From Heracleum sosnowskyi (taxonomy: Eukaryota; Streptophyta; Magnoliopsida; Apiales; Apiaceae): a DNA stretch of 64,000 nt. The stretch is taken from positions 133,679,228 through 133,743,227 of the forward strand of contig CM061235.1 in the NCBI GenBank assembly GCA_030848705.1. The letters are read 5' to 3'. Below, piece after piece: positions 42,842 through 54,708 of the stretch. Position 1 is the first letter of the stretch; each line of letters opens with the position of its first letter. The translations under genes were made by a program, and so were the position numbers. The notes under the pieces were generated by a model. That model saw nothing but the letters and a program-made list of their open reading frames with translations, searched no databases and was not told the DNA's origin.

Positions 42842-43219
42842 AGTTGCAGTAAGCAAAGTGAAATTGTTCACTTCTTTTTTGGTACGGATAGAATATTGAG
42901 TAGATAATATGGCAACGAGATAGGAAAATATTACTACTTGGGTAATGGTATTTTGGATAGGTCAGCTAGCAAAGCTTTTATGTCTCTATCTTGTAACTGT
43001 TGCTTGGTTTAATTTTAAAATAAGTATATATTGTTTGTAAGGTCCTGATCCCGACAAATATTTGTTGTAGCAAACTTGCATGTGTATTAAACCTGGTAAG
43101 ACATGTTATGTGTTTTTTTTAATGTAGAGGGGTGTAGTTCACTTGCCGCTAAAATTAGAATTTTGAGTATATTTGTCTTATCGTGCTAAATACATACGAT
43201 AATATTGTTATAAGAAACA

Positions 43220-43504
43220 CGTTACAATATAATATATAATTCAATTGAACCTTGTTTTAACACCTTAAGATTTTAGATGAGTTGGTTACTTAACATAGTA
43301 TCAGAGCTATGATGATCGGCGTAGATCACGCATTCGACTCCGTGTCGTCCCCAATATTCTCATAATTTATGAGGGACACGAAAACAAATTATTGTTTCAA
43401 AGATAAAAAATTGGAATTTCAAGTGACGGAGAATGTTAAAATATAATATATGATCCAATTAGGATCTTTCTCTTGCGTCTTAAGATTTTGTCTTGTTAGT
43501 AACA
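43220..43504 (+). mobile_element. TRIM-like miniature LTR retrotransposon
   Basis: Two short direct repeats (43220-43295, 76 bp, and 43434-43504, 71 bp) share the GTTAMAATATAATATATRAT start and the CTTAAGATTTT part and end in AACA. Directly after the first is TAGTATCAGAGC (43296-43307), one base from the initiator-tRNA-Met primer site. A purine-rich GACGGAGAA precedes the second. There is no coding capacity. No target-site duplication was found. Confidence 0.55.
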
Positions 43505-43588
43505 TGAAATTGCAATTATGGCTTTGCTTAGAAAAGTTTTCCATTTAAAAGTGATATAAAGAAAGAAAGAAAGATGGAAAGAGTAATA

Positions 43589-43900
43589 CTCACTCCGTAC
43601 GGTTGAATTATATACATTGGGGGTGGGCACGAATATCAAGAAATGATATAAAAAATGAGTAAAATTAGATGAAAAGTAGGTAAAGTGGTGGGACCTATCA
43701 ATATTTAATAATATATTTGAGATAGTGAAAGAAAGTAGTGGATGTAATAGTGTTTTATATTATTATAGAATAGAGATAGTGGAGAAAGTAGTGGATGTAA
43801 TAGTGTTTTATAATATTAAAAGTTACTATTTTTGGAATGTATAGAAATGAGAGGGAAATCTCAAAATGAAAATTGTATAAAATGAATGGGACAGAGGGAG
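43589..43900. mobile_element. Stowaway-like MITE
   Basis: This 312-bp element begins CTCACTCCGTACGG and ends with the inverse GGGACAGAGGGAG, with TA on both sides (43587-43588, 43901-43902). These are the ends typical of Tc1/mariner-derived Stowaway MITEs. Confidence 0.6.
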
Positions 43901-44107
43901 TACAAATTATAAGTTCAATAATTAATTGAACTCGATGGTACTAATGTATCAGTTATAAATTTTAGGTACTCCATAAAATAGTAACTTTTTATTTATGGCA
44001 AGTTATATGTATTTTTAGCTAAGAGATCTGTGTGATTGAAAATGTTCTTGGCACATTTGTTAAAAGGGAAAATAAGACATATATGCCCATCCTGGATAGA
44101 TCATGTA

Positions 44108-44970
44108 TAGGGGGAGCGCGGGTCGGATCGGTTCGGTTTTAGGTTAAAATCGAAACCGAAACCGCATATCCTCGGTTTTTAAAATCAAAAACCGAAACCG
44201 CAACCGAAATTGTCGGTTCGGTTTCGGTTTTAAAATGATCGGATCGGTTACAATCGGTTCGGTTTCGGTTTTAAAACCGCCTCAAATAAACATAACGAAA
44301 TAAATAAAATGACTTTAAATTTTTAAGCTTGCAAAGTTACAAATTATTTTTTCGTCCAAAATAAACATACAAAGTTTTCATAATAAATTATTTAAGTCCA
44401 ACATGATATGTGAATAATGAAAATTTAACATGATTTTCAAAAATATTTTATTTGAAATGTATATAAGACAATGTTAGAAATTCAACAATCTCGAGTGTAC
44501 TTGAAGTCTTTGTATAAGTAAAGAGTTTTTCCAGAAACCCAAGAAAAATCGTCACATCCAAAAATAAAGCAACATATAAAACACCTAGATATAGAAATTT
44601 ATTAAACTACATTTATTAATCAACTATTACAAATTAAACTTCAAAAACAAGAACAAATTAAACTTCAAAAACAAGAACAAAATAGTATAATTATTAAAAG
44701 GAATGTCGGGATTTTTATTAATCTACTCCCACTACTCTTAAAAATTGGTCTAGTAGAATATATAATATATTTATTTCTTTATTTTTATTAATCGGATCGG
44801 TTCGGGTTTTTTCGGTTCGGTTTGGACCTAAAACCGAAACCGAAACCGAAACCTCAAGAACGGTTCGGTTTTTTAATTTTCGGTTTCGGTTCGGTTTCAA
44901 CTCGGTTTCGGTTTTTTACGGTTCGGTTTTTATCAGTTTCAGTTTTAATTCGGTTTTTTGCTCACCCCTA
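44108..44970. mobile_element. hAT-like non-autonomous element with CGGTT repeats
   Basis: This 863-bp element starts TAGGGGGAGC and ends GCTCACCCCTA, so the ends are imperfect inverted repeats. A perfect 8-bp target-site duplication, ATCATGTA, flanks it (44100-44107 and 44971-44978), as expected of hAT elements. Both ends are packed with GGTTCGGTTT / AAACCGAAACC subterminal repeats in inverted arrangement. The AT-rich centre has no transposase ORF. Confidence 0.8.
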
Positions 44971-44994
44971 ATCATGTATACGGATTCAAATGGG

Positions 44995-45598
44995 CTCTGT
45001 TCTAAAAGTCGGCGATTAATCGGGGTTAATCGCCGATTAATCGCTAGACGGCGGGCCACCGAACTGATTAAGCGAAAATCGGTCAATTAATCGTTTTTTC
45101 ATAAAAACGGTCAAAAATCGGCTGAATCGGTCAAAAATCGGGCTAATTATTAAAAAATAGTAAAAAAAATTAAAATTAAAAAAAAAATTAAAAGGTATAA
45201 ACTTGATTAAACAATAGGAAAAAAACATTATTTTTGTACATATAATTATAATTTTAGATGCCTAAATCGTAAATCCTCTTAAGTTTTTCTCTTAAATTGA
45301 TCTCTAATTGAAAAGTTAAACCTTCAAAATTTTATTTATTACAATTATATAACATTTTTAACATATTTGCATAAATATATGATAATAACATATGTTTAGT
45401 TGAAATAACGAAACAATTTTATAATTATATATAAAAAATATTATTAAATTTATTCCGATTAATGATCCGATTAATCCCCGATTGTCCGATTAATCCCCGA
45501 TTGTCCGATTAATCATTCCAATTAATCCCCGATTACCCGATTAATCCCTGAACGGTGCCTTCACTGATTAAATCCGATTCCTGTTTTTTACAACACTG
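44995..45598. mobile_element. Probable second hAT-like element with CGATTAATC repeats
   Basis: The left end is CTCTGTTCTAAAA and the right end, inverted, is CAGTGTTGTAAAA (10 of 13 match). The flanks CAAATGGG (44987-44994) and CAAATAGA (45599-45606) match at 6 of 8. Subterminal repeats of CGATTAATC type are dense at both ends. It starts 16 bases after the end of the previous hAT-like element's target duplication. Confidence 0.5.
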
Positions 45599-45606
45599 CA
45601 AATAGA

Positions 45607-46403
45607 TGGTTATTGGCAGTGAAATGTTGTGATAGTGCTACTCAATCGTGCGAAATTAGTTGAAGTGCGCACAAACGGAATTGGAATTGGTTAGTGTAAT
45701 TTGAATTCAAGTGAGTAGTCATTGAGAGCTAAACAAACTGGATTGGTTAGCTCATTTGAGGCTTGAGCTTGAGTAGCAAAACTTAAGTGACCAAATTACT
45801 TTTTTTAAATACATGTAGGCTGTAGCAACCTAAACTCTTCATTTTACTTACCCCATTCAAATTTTCTTCATAAATATGCACTAAATATTTATTTTTCCAA
45901 ATCGGATATCCTCTTTTCACTCTTTTTTTAATTTATTAATTTATTGGGAAGTACACAGGTATAAAACATTGAACACGACGGATTGATAGTCATATGATTG
46001 TAATTTAGCAAGCCAAGTCAAATTCAATCACTTTCTCTTGTATATTCAGTTGATTATATAGATCGAGTACTTCAAAGAAAATTCGGAAATCTAAAATCAA
46101 CCGATTAGAATTGTACTTTGATGAGAATTCAAAAATCGAAAGTCAATCAATTAGAATTTAACCAAGAACTCGAATATCGAAATGGAGTAGTCAGATAACC
46201 GATTACTCGAATTTTGAGGATGCAACCGAGTAGAACCATTTTCGAGTTTTACAACATAGTCTAGTTGAATGTTTGTTGATTGAGTATAGGCCAAATGGCT
46301 ATGAATTGAGATATTTGATGGGTCGTCGTCATCTAGCAGAGCTTTTATGTCTCCATCTTCAAACAATTATATTGGGTTTGAATTGCATCCATTCAAGTAA
46401 AGA
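45607..46403. other. AT-rich stretch without gene
   Basis: Some ATTCGAAA/ATCGAAAGTC-like phrases recur near 46080-46210 but no element boundary can be drawn. I see no gene. Confidence 0.4.
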
Positions 46404-46620
46404 GTGACAAGAGAATACCTGTCGGGCATGGCACTTGTTATTGGTCTACTTAGACGGCTAGTTTATAAAATTCCTAAGACTGTGTGCAGATCATATCAAG
46501 AATCTTGTCATGCAGTGTGGGTCTCGATCTTACTTGTCCTCCAAGGTCAATATTTTATAAACATTCCTTTCATACATAGTCGTCTTCACTGTTGTGTTGT
46601 GAACTTGTGATCGGAATTGT
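46404..46620. repeat. Flank block duplicated with the MATE genes (copy 1)
   Basis: This block resembles 52790-52970. Shared text includes GGCGGCTAATATA/GACGGCTAGTTTATA and TTGTCATGCAG followed by CCTCCA-GTCAATA. It lies upstream of MATE gene 1 as copy 2 lies upstream of MATE gene 2, so the segmental duplication included upstream flank. The 68-codon ORF inside is not considered a gene. Confidence 0.6.
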
Positions 46621-46754
46621 CTACGTCTTATTCGTTTCGGAGGATGGTCAAGAACTCATAATACGTTACAACTTATTAAGGGTTCTTGAAAGGCTTTATT
46701 TTTGTATGCGTTGAAGCATTATATTTGTAACATTCACCTGATCATAGCTACAAA

Positions 46755-47619
46755 TCTATACTCTTTATTAATAAAAAAAATAATGTGAAAATGAGGTGTG
46801 GTACAAAAGTATCAAAGTACTAAAATATCAAATTTGGTTATCATGAGATATGTGTTTGATTCATAGCAACTACGTACAACATTTATTAATTTAAATTCTT
46901 TAGCTTAATTCAGGTTTTGATTCCTTACAACTACAATATTATACAACATTTATTTATTTATTTTAATTTCATTAATTTTATTCAAAGTTCAATTGTCTAT
47001 ACTCTTTATTAATAAAGAAAATATTGTTAAAATATCGCGCGGTACCAAATTCAAGATTAATTGTCTATAACCACATAGTTAAATAGTATTTATTTATTAT
47101 ATATTTCTATCATTCAAATATCTATAAGTACATTTTTTAATAAAATTTTTTAATAATTAAAATTAATATTAATAAGCAAAACAATGTGAAAATGGCGCGC
47201 GATACCAAAGTACCAAATTTGATTATCACGAAATCCGGGTTTGATTCCTTACAACTACGTAATTATACAAGATTTATTTACTTTAAATTCTTTAAATTCA
47301 TCCAGGGTTCGATTTCTTGCAACTACGTAATTATACAAGATTTATTTATTTACTTTAAATTTATTAGCTACATCGAGGGTTCGATTCCTTGCAGCTACGT
47401 AATCATACAAAATTTATTTATGTACTTTAATTTATTTAGTTTTACGAACGGTTTTAGTTTTACAAACGGTTTGATTGTTTATAACTACATAATTAAATAA
47501 TGATTTATTTATTATATTTTTATCATTCAATTCTCAACAAATTTATTTTTTTAAAATATTTATTAATATATATTATGTTGATGTCAATTCATGCTCGGCC
47601 CGTGCCAATTATCAGCTAG
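46755..47619 (+). mobile_element. Helitron-like element(s), nested or partly duplicated
   Basis: It starts A|TCTATACTC at 46755 and ends CTAG|T at 47619, as Helitrons do. A second start (46996) and a third internal copy of the AATGTGAAAATGGCGCGC block (47187) indicate two or three overlapping copies. Near the 3' end is GGCCCGTGCC, a weak hairpin. A single shorter relative is at 52160-52586. Confidence 0.5.
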
Positions 47620-48406
47620 TGTTACTAAATGCAAAAATGTTACTACAGACCAGATGAATTAAAGAACATATTCTAACATGCTGTTTTACGAAAAAAAAAG
47701 AAAGTAAAGGAGAAGTGTGAGAAAGGAAATTAATGCTATTCATCATGTTTATGACGAAGATGTTGCAGCACTTCCGCTGAGTCTAACGAGGCTCAGGTGC
47801 GGAGCCTTCCACTGTGGACCGAGACTACGCAAAGGTAGAACACCATAGAAACTTCACTGACTTTATCATACGATTTCGCTACGCATCCTCCTGACCTGAT
47901 AGTTGTTCTCTTGTTTAGCTTGCTGCAAACCATAACCCGGTCTATTTCTCGTTTTTCGAGTATACTGTTTGCTCCTCGATCATGTCAGCTTTCTACTTTC
48001 AATCTTCTCTGTGAAGATTGCAATTAGGTCGTCTTCTCTGTGGTGTTGGCCACAAGTTTTGGCTAGACCCAATACTATTTTGTGTTTCGTAATATATTCT
48101 ATTGATGGAAAATAATATAAATGGTATTCATAGTAGGAAAAAACCCAGGCCAATGCATTTTAATTTTGCAATATGCAAAGCAGAAACATCAATTTAGTAA
48201 ATAAAACACAAGCTTGACCTTCAATATGAAGCTAAGAACAATGCTTTCTATTTTTTGTTTTCTGTATAGGAGATTGCAACACAACTTAAAGCATATAAAG
48301 ATGGTGATTCTTTTTCCAGGAGAGTGGCATGGTTCTACGTTCTTCTCCTGAACTTACAATTTACAAACAGTAATTTATGTAATTGATCAATCGGAGTGCT
48401 TCTGCT
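47620..48406. other. Intergenic region with an unidentified, less AT-rich block
   Basis: From about 47755 to 48065 base composition rises well above its surroundings, with text such as GGCTCAGGTGCGGAGCC (an inverted repeat) near 47790. No ORF over 60 codons spans it. I cannot identify it; a gene fragment or repeat remnant is possible. Confidence 0.4.
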
Positions 48407-51311
48407 TTACGAAATCATTTCGACAGGGATTACAGAATCATATACTCGATCTTTCGCCTTCTTTGCCTGAACAAGAAAGATTGCTGCAGTTAGATACATG
48501 ATTGTTGCTGCGAATAAGAATAGCATGGTAGTAAAGGACACTATGCTATACTTCTTGGTTCCAGTCAATATGTGAGATGACAATGAGAAGGACGAACACT
48601 TGAACTAGTAGTGCGCAGATGATCCCTGACCAGAGGCCCTTCATTGAAAAATTTAACAGTATCACTTCAATTATCTGTAGTTAACATAGAAAAGTAGATG
48701 TGGATAAAAACATATTATACTCCAAGAAAATTTTACCTGTCCTCCGAAATGTAGAACAAAGGCAAACAAAACAGCACAGGGAAGACCAACAAGATAATAT
48801 GATCCAAGATTTATATACGCACCAATTTTTTGGAAACCACATCCTCTAACAACTCCTAAATGATGACTCAGGAAACCAAAAGATTATGAGTCATGACCAT
48901 TAGGAAAGCTAGCTGATGTCTCGTTTAATAATCTTACAGTCATAATGGATTCCACTGATTCTGAAATTTTGTGCGAGATATATATATTAGAGAGAACCTG
49001 AAAGAACACATTGAATGCCATCAAAGATGTTTGATGTTGCTAGAATGGGCATCATGGTTGCTACGTACTGGACAACTTCTACTTCATTGCTGTAAGCATA
49101 TCCCCAGATGTAACGAATCAACAACAAAACTACTCCGACAAAAATGCCCACCGTAATAGCCAAGACAAAGACCACATAAACTGCCAAACGCGCAGTCTGT
49201 GGATGATTTGCACCCAGTTCATTTGAGACCCTTGTGCTACATATGGAAGGACCAAAGATGAATAAGATCTGATGAACATAGCAGAATTCTCCTGTAAAAC
49301 TTAAACTAGCTAGTGAAAGGGCAATGTCCTTTAGAACATTGTTTTAAGATTTATTAGCATATTCTCACAACTTTCAAATGTCATACGAACCTCACAGAGG
49401 CCCCGAGTCCAAATGGTATCATCCAGCAGTTTTCAGCAGTAGTGAGGCTGCATATGAAACATCACCAGAGAAAATTCTAGTTCAAGAAATTGACACTGCC
49501 AGGAAAGAATGTTTCTATTTTGCAGAAGGCAAAAAGCAATGCGAAATTTGACCTGATCGAGAGTACTGAAGTCTCTAGTTGTGGATTAGGAAGAAGACCA
49601 GACAGTAAAACCATCATTTCGAATGACCACAATTCCAAGCTGTTCACTGTTAGGTTAGTAACTTCCCCACAACACAAAAACAATCATAGATCCCTTCAAA
49701 AGATAATTACTAGCATAAATCGTCGATAAAGAGGGGCGTTCAGAGATTTAATATCTTACCAGACCATAATGCCTGAAGGAACTGCTAGTCTAAGGAAAGT
49801 TGGGATATCTTGAAGGGATTCCTTTGAAAATCCAGTCCAGGATTTTGCACATGAAGAAGAAAACTTCACATAAAGTGCTAGCAGTACAACATGTATCCAA
49901 TAAGATATAGAAGTGGCCAAAGCAGCTCCTCTACTACCTAGGCCAGACTTGTACACCAGGATCCAACAGGCAAAAATATGTAGCAGAGTTGTGATTCCGG
50001 AGCTTACCAACATTGGGAACACTATGTTTTGAGTTTGTAAAAATCTAATTTGACACTGAAGAAGGGCATAAGCAAATAGGCTGGGGATCATGTAATGAGC
50101 ATATAGGCCAGCTTCTTCTGATATAGCTAGATCTTGACCCAAAACTTTAAGAATGATTCCAGTGTTTGCCCAAACAACTGCTATGGGTAAACTTACAAGC
50201 AAAAGAATAAACATGGCTCTCTGCATATGTATGCCAAGCATATGATACTGCTTTGCACCAAAGGACTGGCCACAAAATGTCTCCATTGCACACGACATTC
50301 CCATCTACTCAATCAGAAGTCGATAAGGTCACAGCAATCCAAAGAACATTAGGAGTATATCTAATAAATAGATTTCTCAAACCCAACCAAAAATTTGTAT
50401 TGAGCTAGGTAAACTTTCATGTACAAAATAGATATCACCTTTCAACTGCAATGGCTTATTAGTTTGGATAACCAGCTGTGCATTAACTCTCTGCTATAAT
50501 GACACAGTGAGGTATACTTCTGTATTCAATTTTACGATGTTAATGTTTAAGAAAAATGTCTAGCGAGTTTATTTGTGGACTTCCACGTTAAGCATGAATT
50601 AGCGTGTTTTTGAAAAAATAAAACATTATAACACTTCTTCAGATGACATTGGTGGAAAAATTTCTGAGTGCAATGACTAACCATCAACAATATCGAATTT
50701 TAATACTTTACAAAGCAACTACTCAATAAAACTAGCAAAAATTATAAAAACAGACAAGGGAAAATTGGGACTAGTAGAGAGCTACAAGATCATGTCTTCA
50801 TAGTGTCTAAATTGGACTGCAATGCAGTTGTGAAATACATCCATACCGCATTAAATTTAGGACTTTAGCACATCATGAATTTTGTATCTTGCTTGGTAGC
50901 AACCATGCACATTTACAATCCATTAAGTAAACAGATCATATACAATAGATTGGATACATTTAGAAGTCAAACCAATATATAAAATTGCAGAGGATTTTGG
51001 AGGGAAGCCCAACTCACCAGTAAGATGAAGCCAGTAACACTTGCAAAGGAGGTAGCCATAGAAGCACCAGAAAGAGCTAACTCTCCAAGATGCCCAACAA
51101 ACATAATAGAAATCAACTGTAAACATGACTGTGAAACACTTACACAAATGAGTGGTCCAGCCAGCCATAGCTGCTTCTTAACTTCTTCTACAATATCCTC
51201 TTTTGTGATCACACCTTTTTCATTCTTAATCTCTTCAAAATGTTCATTTTGAGTATTCTCTATAAAGGGTTTGGTCAAGGAGGTTGAAGTTATATGGTCC
51301 CCTTTGTCCAT
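48407..51311 (-). CDS. MATE efflux transporter 2 (DETOXIFICATION type), 8 exons
   Basis: This is the second copy of the MATE antiporter, same strand, 5.7 kb from copy 1. Exons on the minus strand by GT-AG and frame: 51018-51311, 49760-50304, 49553-49639, 49391-49447, 48998-49236, 48737-48855, 48552-48638 and 48407-48466. Every exon has the same length and phase as in copy 1, giving 1488 nt and 495 aa. Exon 2 proteins differ at about 26 of 181 residues by eye (about 86% identity). Key MATE blocks are intact (IMFVGHLGELALSGAS, METFCGQSFGAKQY). Both copies use a GTCAAA donor after exon 3. No stop or frame break is seen. Expected location is the plasma or vacuolar membrane; the substrate is unknown. 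Confidence 0.9.
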
Positions 51312-51436
51312 TCTACAAAATTATGATTTCTTGATTTTTGCCAAGAAGATAGGAAGATGCAAAAGATTAAAGTTGTGCGACTATAGACTATAGTGAGCTT
51401 AGTCAACTAGCACAGTTTTTGCATCTGCATCTTTTA

Positions 51437-51446
51437 AAAATATAAG
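51437..51446 (-). promoter_or_regulatory. TATA box candidate of MATE gene 2
   Basis: CTTATATTTT on the minus strand lies about 130 bases upstream of the ATG, the same distance as the candidate in copy 1. Confidence 0.4.
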
Positions 51447-52159
51447 CAAGTAGTCTTCACTCTTCAGAAGTCAGATCACAATTGCCTCCTCTGCAGTCCA
51501 GTTTCTCATTCACATAAAACAGGGAAATTGATAATTATGTTAATACAAAATTATAGATAACATTTACTACCACTAATATTTTACAGGAAAATTAAATTTA
51601 AATCAAAAATAAAATTTGTTATAGGAGTTTATTATTGGATTCATCGGACCAATCATCCCAGTAATAGACACTTTCTTCTAACGCGATGACGGCGATCTCC
51701 ATTGCATAAATGTTGATTTTTAATCATGCGCTGCTATGAAATTTTTTAATTACATGCATCGTCAAAGGTATCAACAGTTCAAAGTTTGCTTGAATACAAA
51801 ACTAACCTGTATTTTTATTGGCCAAATGTAGACATGATAATTGGTTAGTGTCGTATATTTTAGTATAGTGTGCTTTGGTGATCCGTATACATAGATGTTA
51901 AACACAAAACTCACTTGTTTAGATTAGTGTATATTCCATGTCGTGTACCTTTTGTGTTAGTGACTTTTCGTGTCGTGTTTCATGTAATTTTAAATAAATA
52001 TTAAAATAAAAATATTAAAATATTAAAATTTTCAGTTAAATTTTTACAATTATGTATTAAAAATATGCATTTACATCATATTTACAAATAATAATATAAA
52101 ATTATGTATAAACATATAATAATTATTAATTTATCTAATGTAAATATTAAAATATCTAA
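51447..52159. other. AT-rich upstream region of MATE gene 2
   Basis: No gene is seen. GTGTCGTGT-type phrases near 51910-51980 recur beyond the Helitron-like element (near 52720), so an older repeat may have been split by that insertion. Confidence 0.4.
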
Positions 52160-52586
52160 TCTATACTTTTTTTTATTAATAAGCAAAACAATGTGAAAAT
52201 GGCGCGCGGTACTAAAGTACCAAAGTACCAAATTTGGTTATCGCAACTACATAATTATACAAGATTTATTTAATTCAAATTCTTTAGCTTCATACAGGGT
52301 ACAACTACGTAATTATACAATATTTATTTATTTACTTTAAATTCAATAGTTTTATTGAGCGTTAGATTCTTTGCAGCTACGTAATCATACAAGATTTATT
52401 TATTTTAATTTTTTTAACTTTATGCACAGTTCGATTGTGTATAACTACATAATTAAATAGTTATTTATTTATTATATATTTTTATCATTCAATTCTCGAG
52501 AAATACATTTTTAAATAATATTTATTAATAATTTATTAATACTAATATTTTAATGTCGACTCATGCTGGCCCGTGTTATCAGCTAG
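52160..52586 (+). mobile_element. Helitron-like element
   Basis: This 427-bp element starts A|TCTATACTT and ends CTAG|T. It is clearly related to the copies at 46755-47619: AATGTGAAAATGGCGCGCGG near the start and GGCCCGTG...TCAGCTAG at the end. Non-autonomous. Confidence 0.55.
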
Positions 52587-52789
52587 TATCATGAACTAAA
52601 ACTAAACACAAAATCGACACTAAATCTCAATCATGTACTTCAGTGTTCATATACTTTCGTATGTATATCGAAAATAAAAATACAACCACTAAATTTCTGT
52701 GTCAATTTGTATTGGGTTGTTGTGTCGTGTCTAGCCAAAAGGTATGAACTACAGCGATATGAGTAATTTAACCAAAGAATCTCTGTCTG

Positions 52790-52970
52790 GTGCGACACTA
52801 GTCTAGTTAGGCGGCTAATATACGGGATATTCAAGTTATAATCATTGTTTTCTACTGACTGCTATATATAACATCTATTTTTGTCATGCAGCGTGAGTCA
52901 CTTACCTACCCTCCAGAGTCAATACTTCAATTGTCTTATTTTCTTCTTCAAGAAAACACTTGCAAAACAA
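52790..52970. repeat. Flank block duplicated with the MATE genes (copy 2)
   Basis: This is the counterpart of 46404-46620, about 1.5 kb upstream of MATE gene 2. It is non-coding as far as I can tell. Confidence 0.6.
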
Positions 52971-53570
52971 CTATTCTCAAACTTTAATATTTAGGTGCAG
53001 ACAATTTCTAGGTTGATTAGTGACTTCAAGCAATTATACAAATTATTCTTGTCGAAAATTTTGGAAAATGACAAGCAAGGATCAATGATCGATTTGTTTT
53101 TTTTTATCGTTTCGATGTATTGCTGATAACTTGCTAGAGTTACTGAGTCAGTTCTCAGATGTGCCCTGATCTGATGATGTTGGTAATCTAGCTTGTCCAA
53201 CTAGTTTCTAATTTAATAGTCTGTTTTTTAATCGGGTACAGGCGCCATGTTTCGTTATAGTTTTACATCTTCTCTAAGCTAGTCACTGTAGTAAGTTAAC
53301 GCCAGTGAATGAAGAAGGGCTTTGAATAAGCGCATGTCATAGCCTTGCGGACTGTTTTTGTTTTTTGGGTTAGGCTTATGCAGGGCTTTCAGACTATTTA
53401 CGAGTCAATGAGATGAACGTTCTTTCGTGGATATTGTACCTTTGATTTGAATAAAACATCTCTGTCAGCCCAAGTAGTACATCTAGCAAGAGCATGGGCT
53501 ATATAAGTCCATTTTAACAAACTGTACAAGTATTTACATTTGACAGATAACTCAAGACAAATAAGAAATA
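52971..53570. other. Intergenic stretch without gene
   Basis: Short minus ORFs of 63-69 codons (52991-53200, 53398-53589) show no recognisable domain. I see no other structure. Confidence 0.4.
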
Positions 53571-53756
53571 CTCCCGCCGTACTATCCAATTGTTAACATT
53601 TGAAAATGGAACACAGATATTAAGAAAGCTAAAAAAATGAGTAAATTAATGGAATTTATTGAAATTAGTGAAGAAAATTATACTACTATTTTAGAAAATA
53701 TTAATAATTGGATAGTACATCAGAAAAATGTTAACAATATTTTGGGACATAGGGGG
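53571..53756. mobile_element. Stowaway-like MITE, short
   Basis: This 186-bp element begins CTCCCGCCGTACTATCC and ends TGGGACATAGGGGG, with TA on both sides (53569-53570, 53757-53758). GTTAACA occurs inverted near both ends. Confidence 0.5.
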
Positions 53757-53758
53757 TA

Positions 53759-54708
53759 GTATTTAGTATTTACTTGTGAAAATCAATCCACTTTAACCTA
53801 TGAATAATGCACTTGGAAATTATGCGTTAATCAGTCATATAAATTAATTTCTTCCATTAATTAAAGATGTTGACACACAACCCTACTGGTTAACAACCAT
53901 TATTGATTAATTAGCAGAAACAATAAATTATGAATAATAATCACATAAATTTGTACCTAATGCTAAAAAGAACACATAATGATATCTAAACAACCACTTA
54001 ATAATAATTTGAAACGCCAAACATCAAAGGAAACGAGCTAAGAGACAAGCTAGAAAGGTTTAAACGTCCCATTCAGATTAACCACAACCTCTCTAATTAA
54101 TCACATGCATGCAAAGCTTTACACTAGTGAGAGCAGGTTTGTGTGTACACTACTACATATATGATTGAGAGCAGGTAAAGATGATGAAACAAAGTCCTAG
54201 CTAGCTGATGGTTGCTCTGACTTCAAAATTTTCATGACTAGCCTACATCAACCACCTAACTCCAATTAGAGCACCTAAATTAGTGGATGGTTGAAAGATG
54301 AGTTATGTGTGCGTGTGCATGTGCATGTGCATGTCTTACTTTTTTTTTTAAACAAATTGATTAATAATTTCTAGTCCAGTTATGAGCTGAACAAACCGTG
54401 TTATATATAAATCCAGAGATTGGTAGTTCACATCTACAAAAGTAATATTGCATGTATATTTTTGGTACTTGACTGGTATATTTTTCAAAATTATCCTTAA
54501 TTAATTTTAACTTTCAGTTATAAAAGGAATATAGCTTATCAATTTAAAATAATTAAGAAATATGAACAATTTTTTTGGAACAAGCGATAATGGAAATAGT
54601 GGATAATAAAAATGGGATGGAAGGAGTATATATTTTATTTAAATTCGATATTTGTTGACTATAAAAATTCACACGCGCCAAATGGCTCCTATTAACTCCT
54701 TATATATA
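53759..54708. other. AT-rich intergenic stretch with GTGCAT microsatellite
   Basis: A short GTGCAT-type tandem repeat lies at about 54308-54335. A MITE-like right end (GGGATGGAAGGAG) near 54613-54625 lacks a clear left partner. I see no gene. Confidence 0.45.

Noticed and set aside
43216..43509. Target-site duplication of the TRIM-like element
   Set aside because: The bases on the two sides do not match. I kept the element call on its repeats and primer site only.
46404..46610. 68-codon plus ORF
   Set aside because: The homologous block at 52790-52970 does not preserve the frame.
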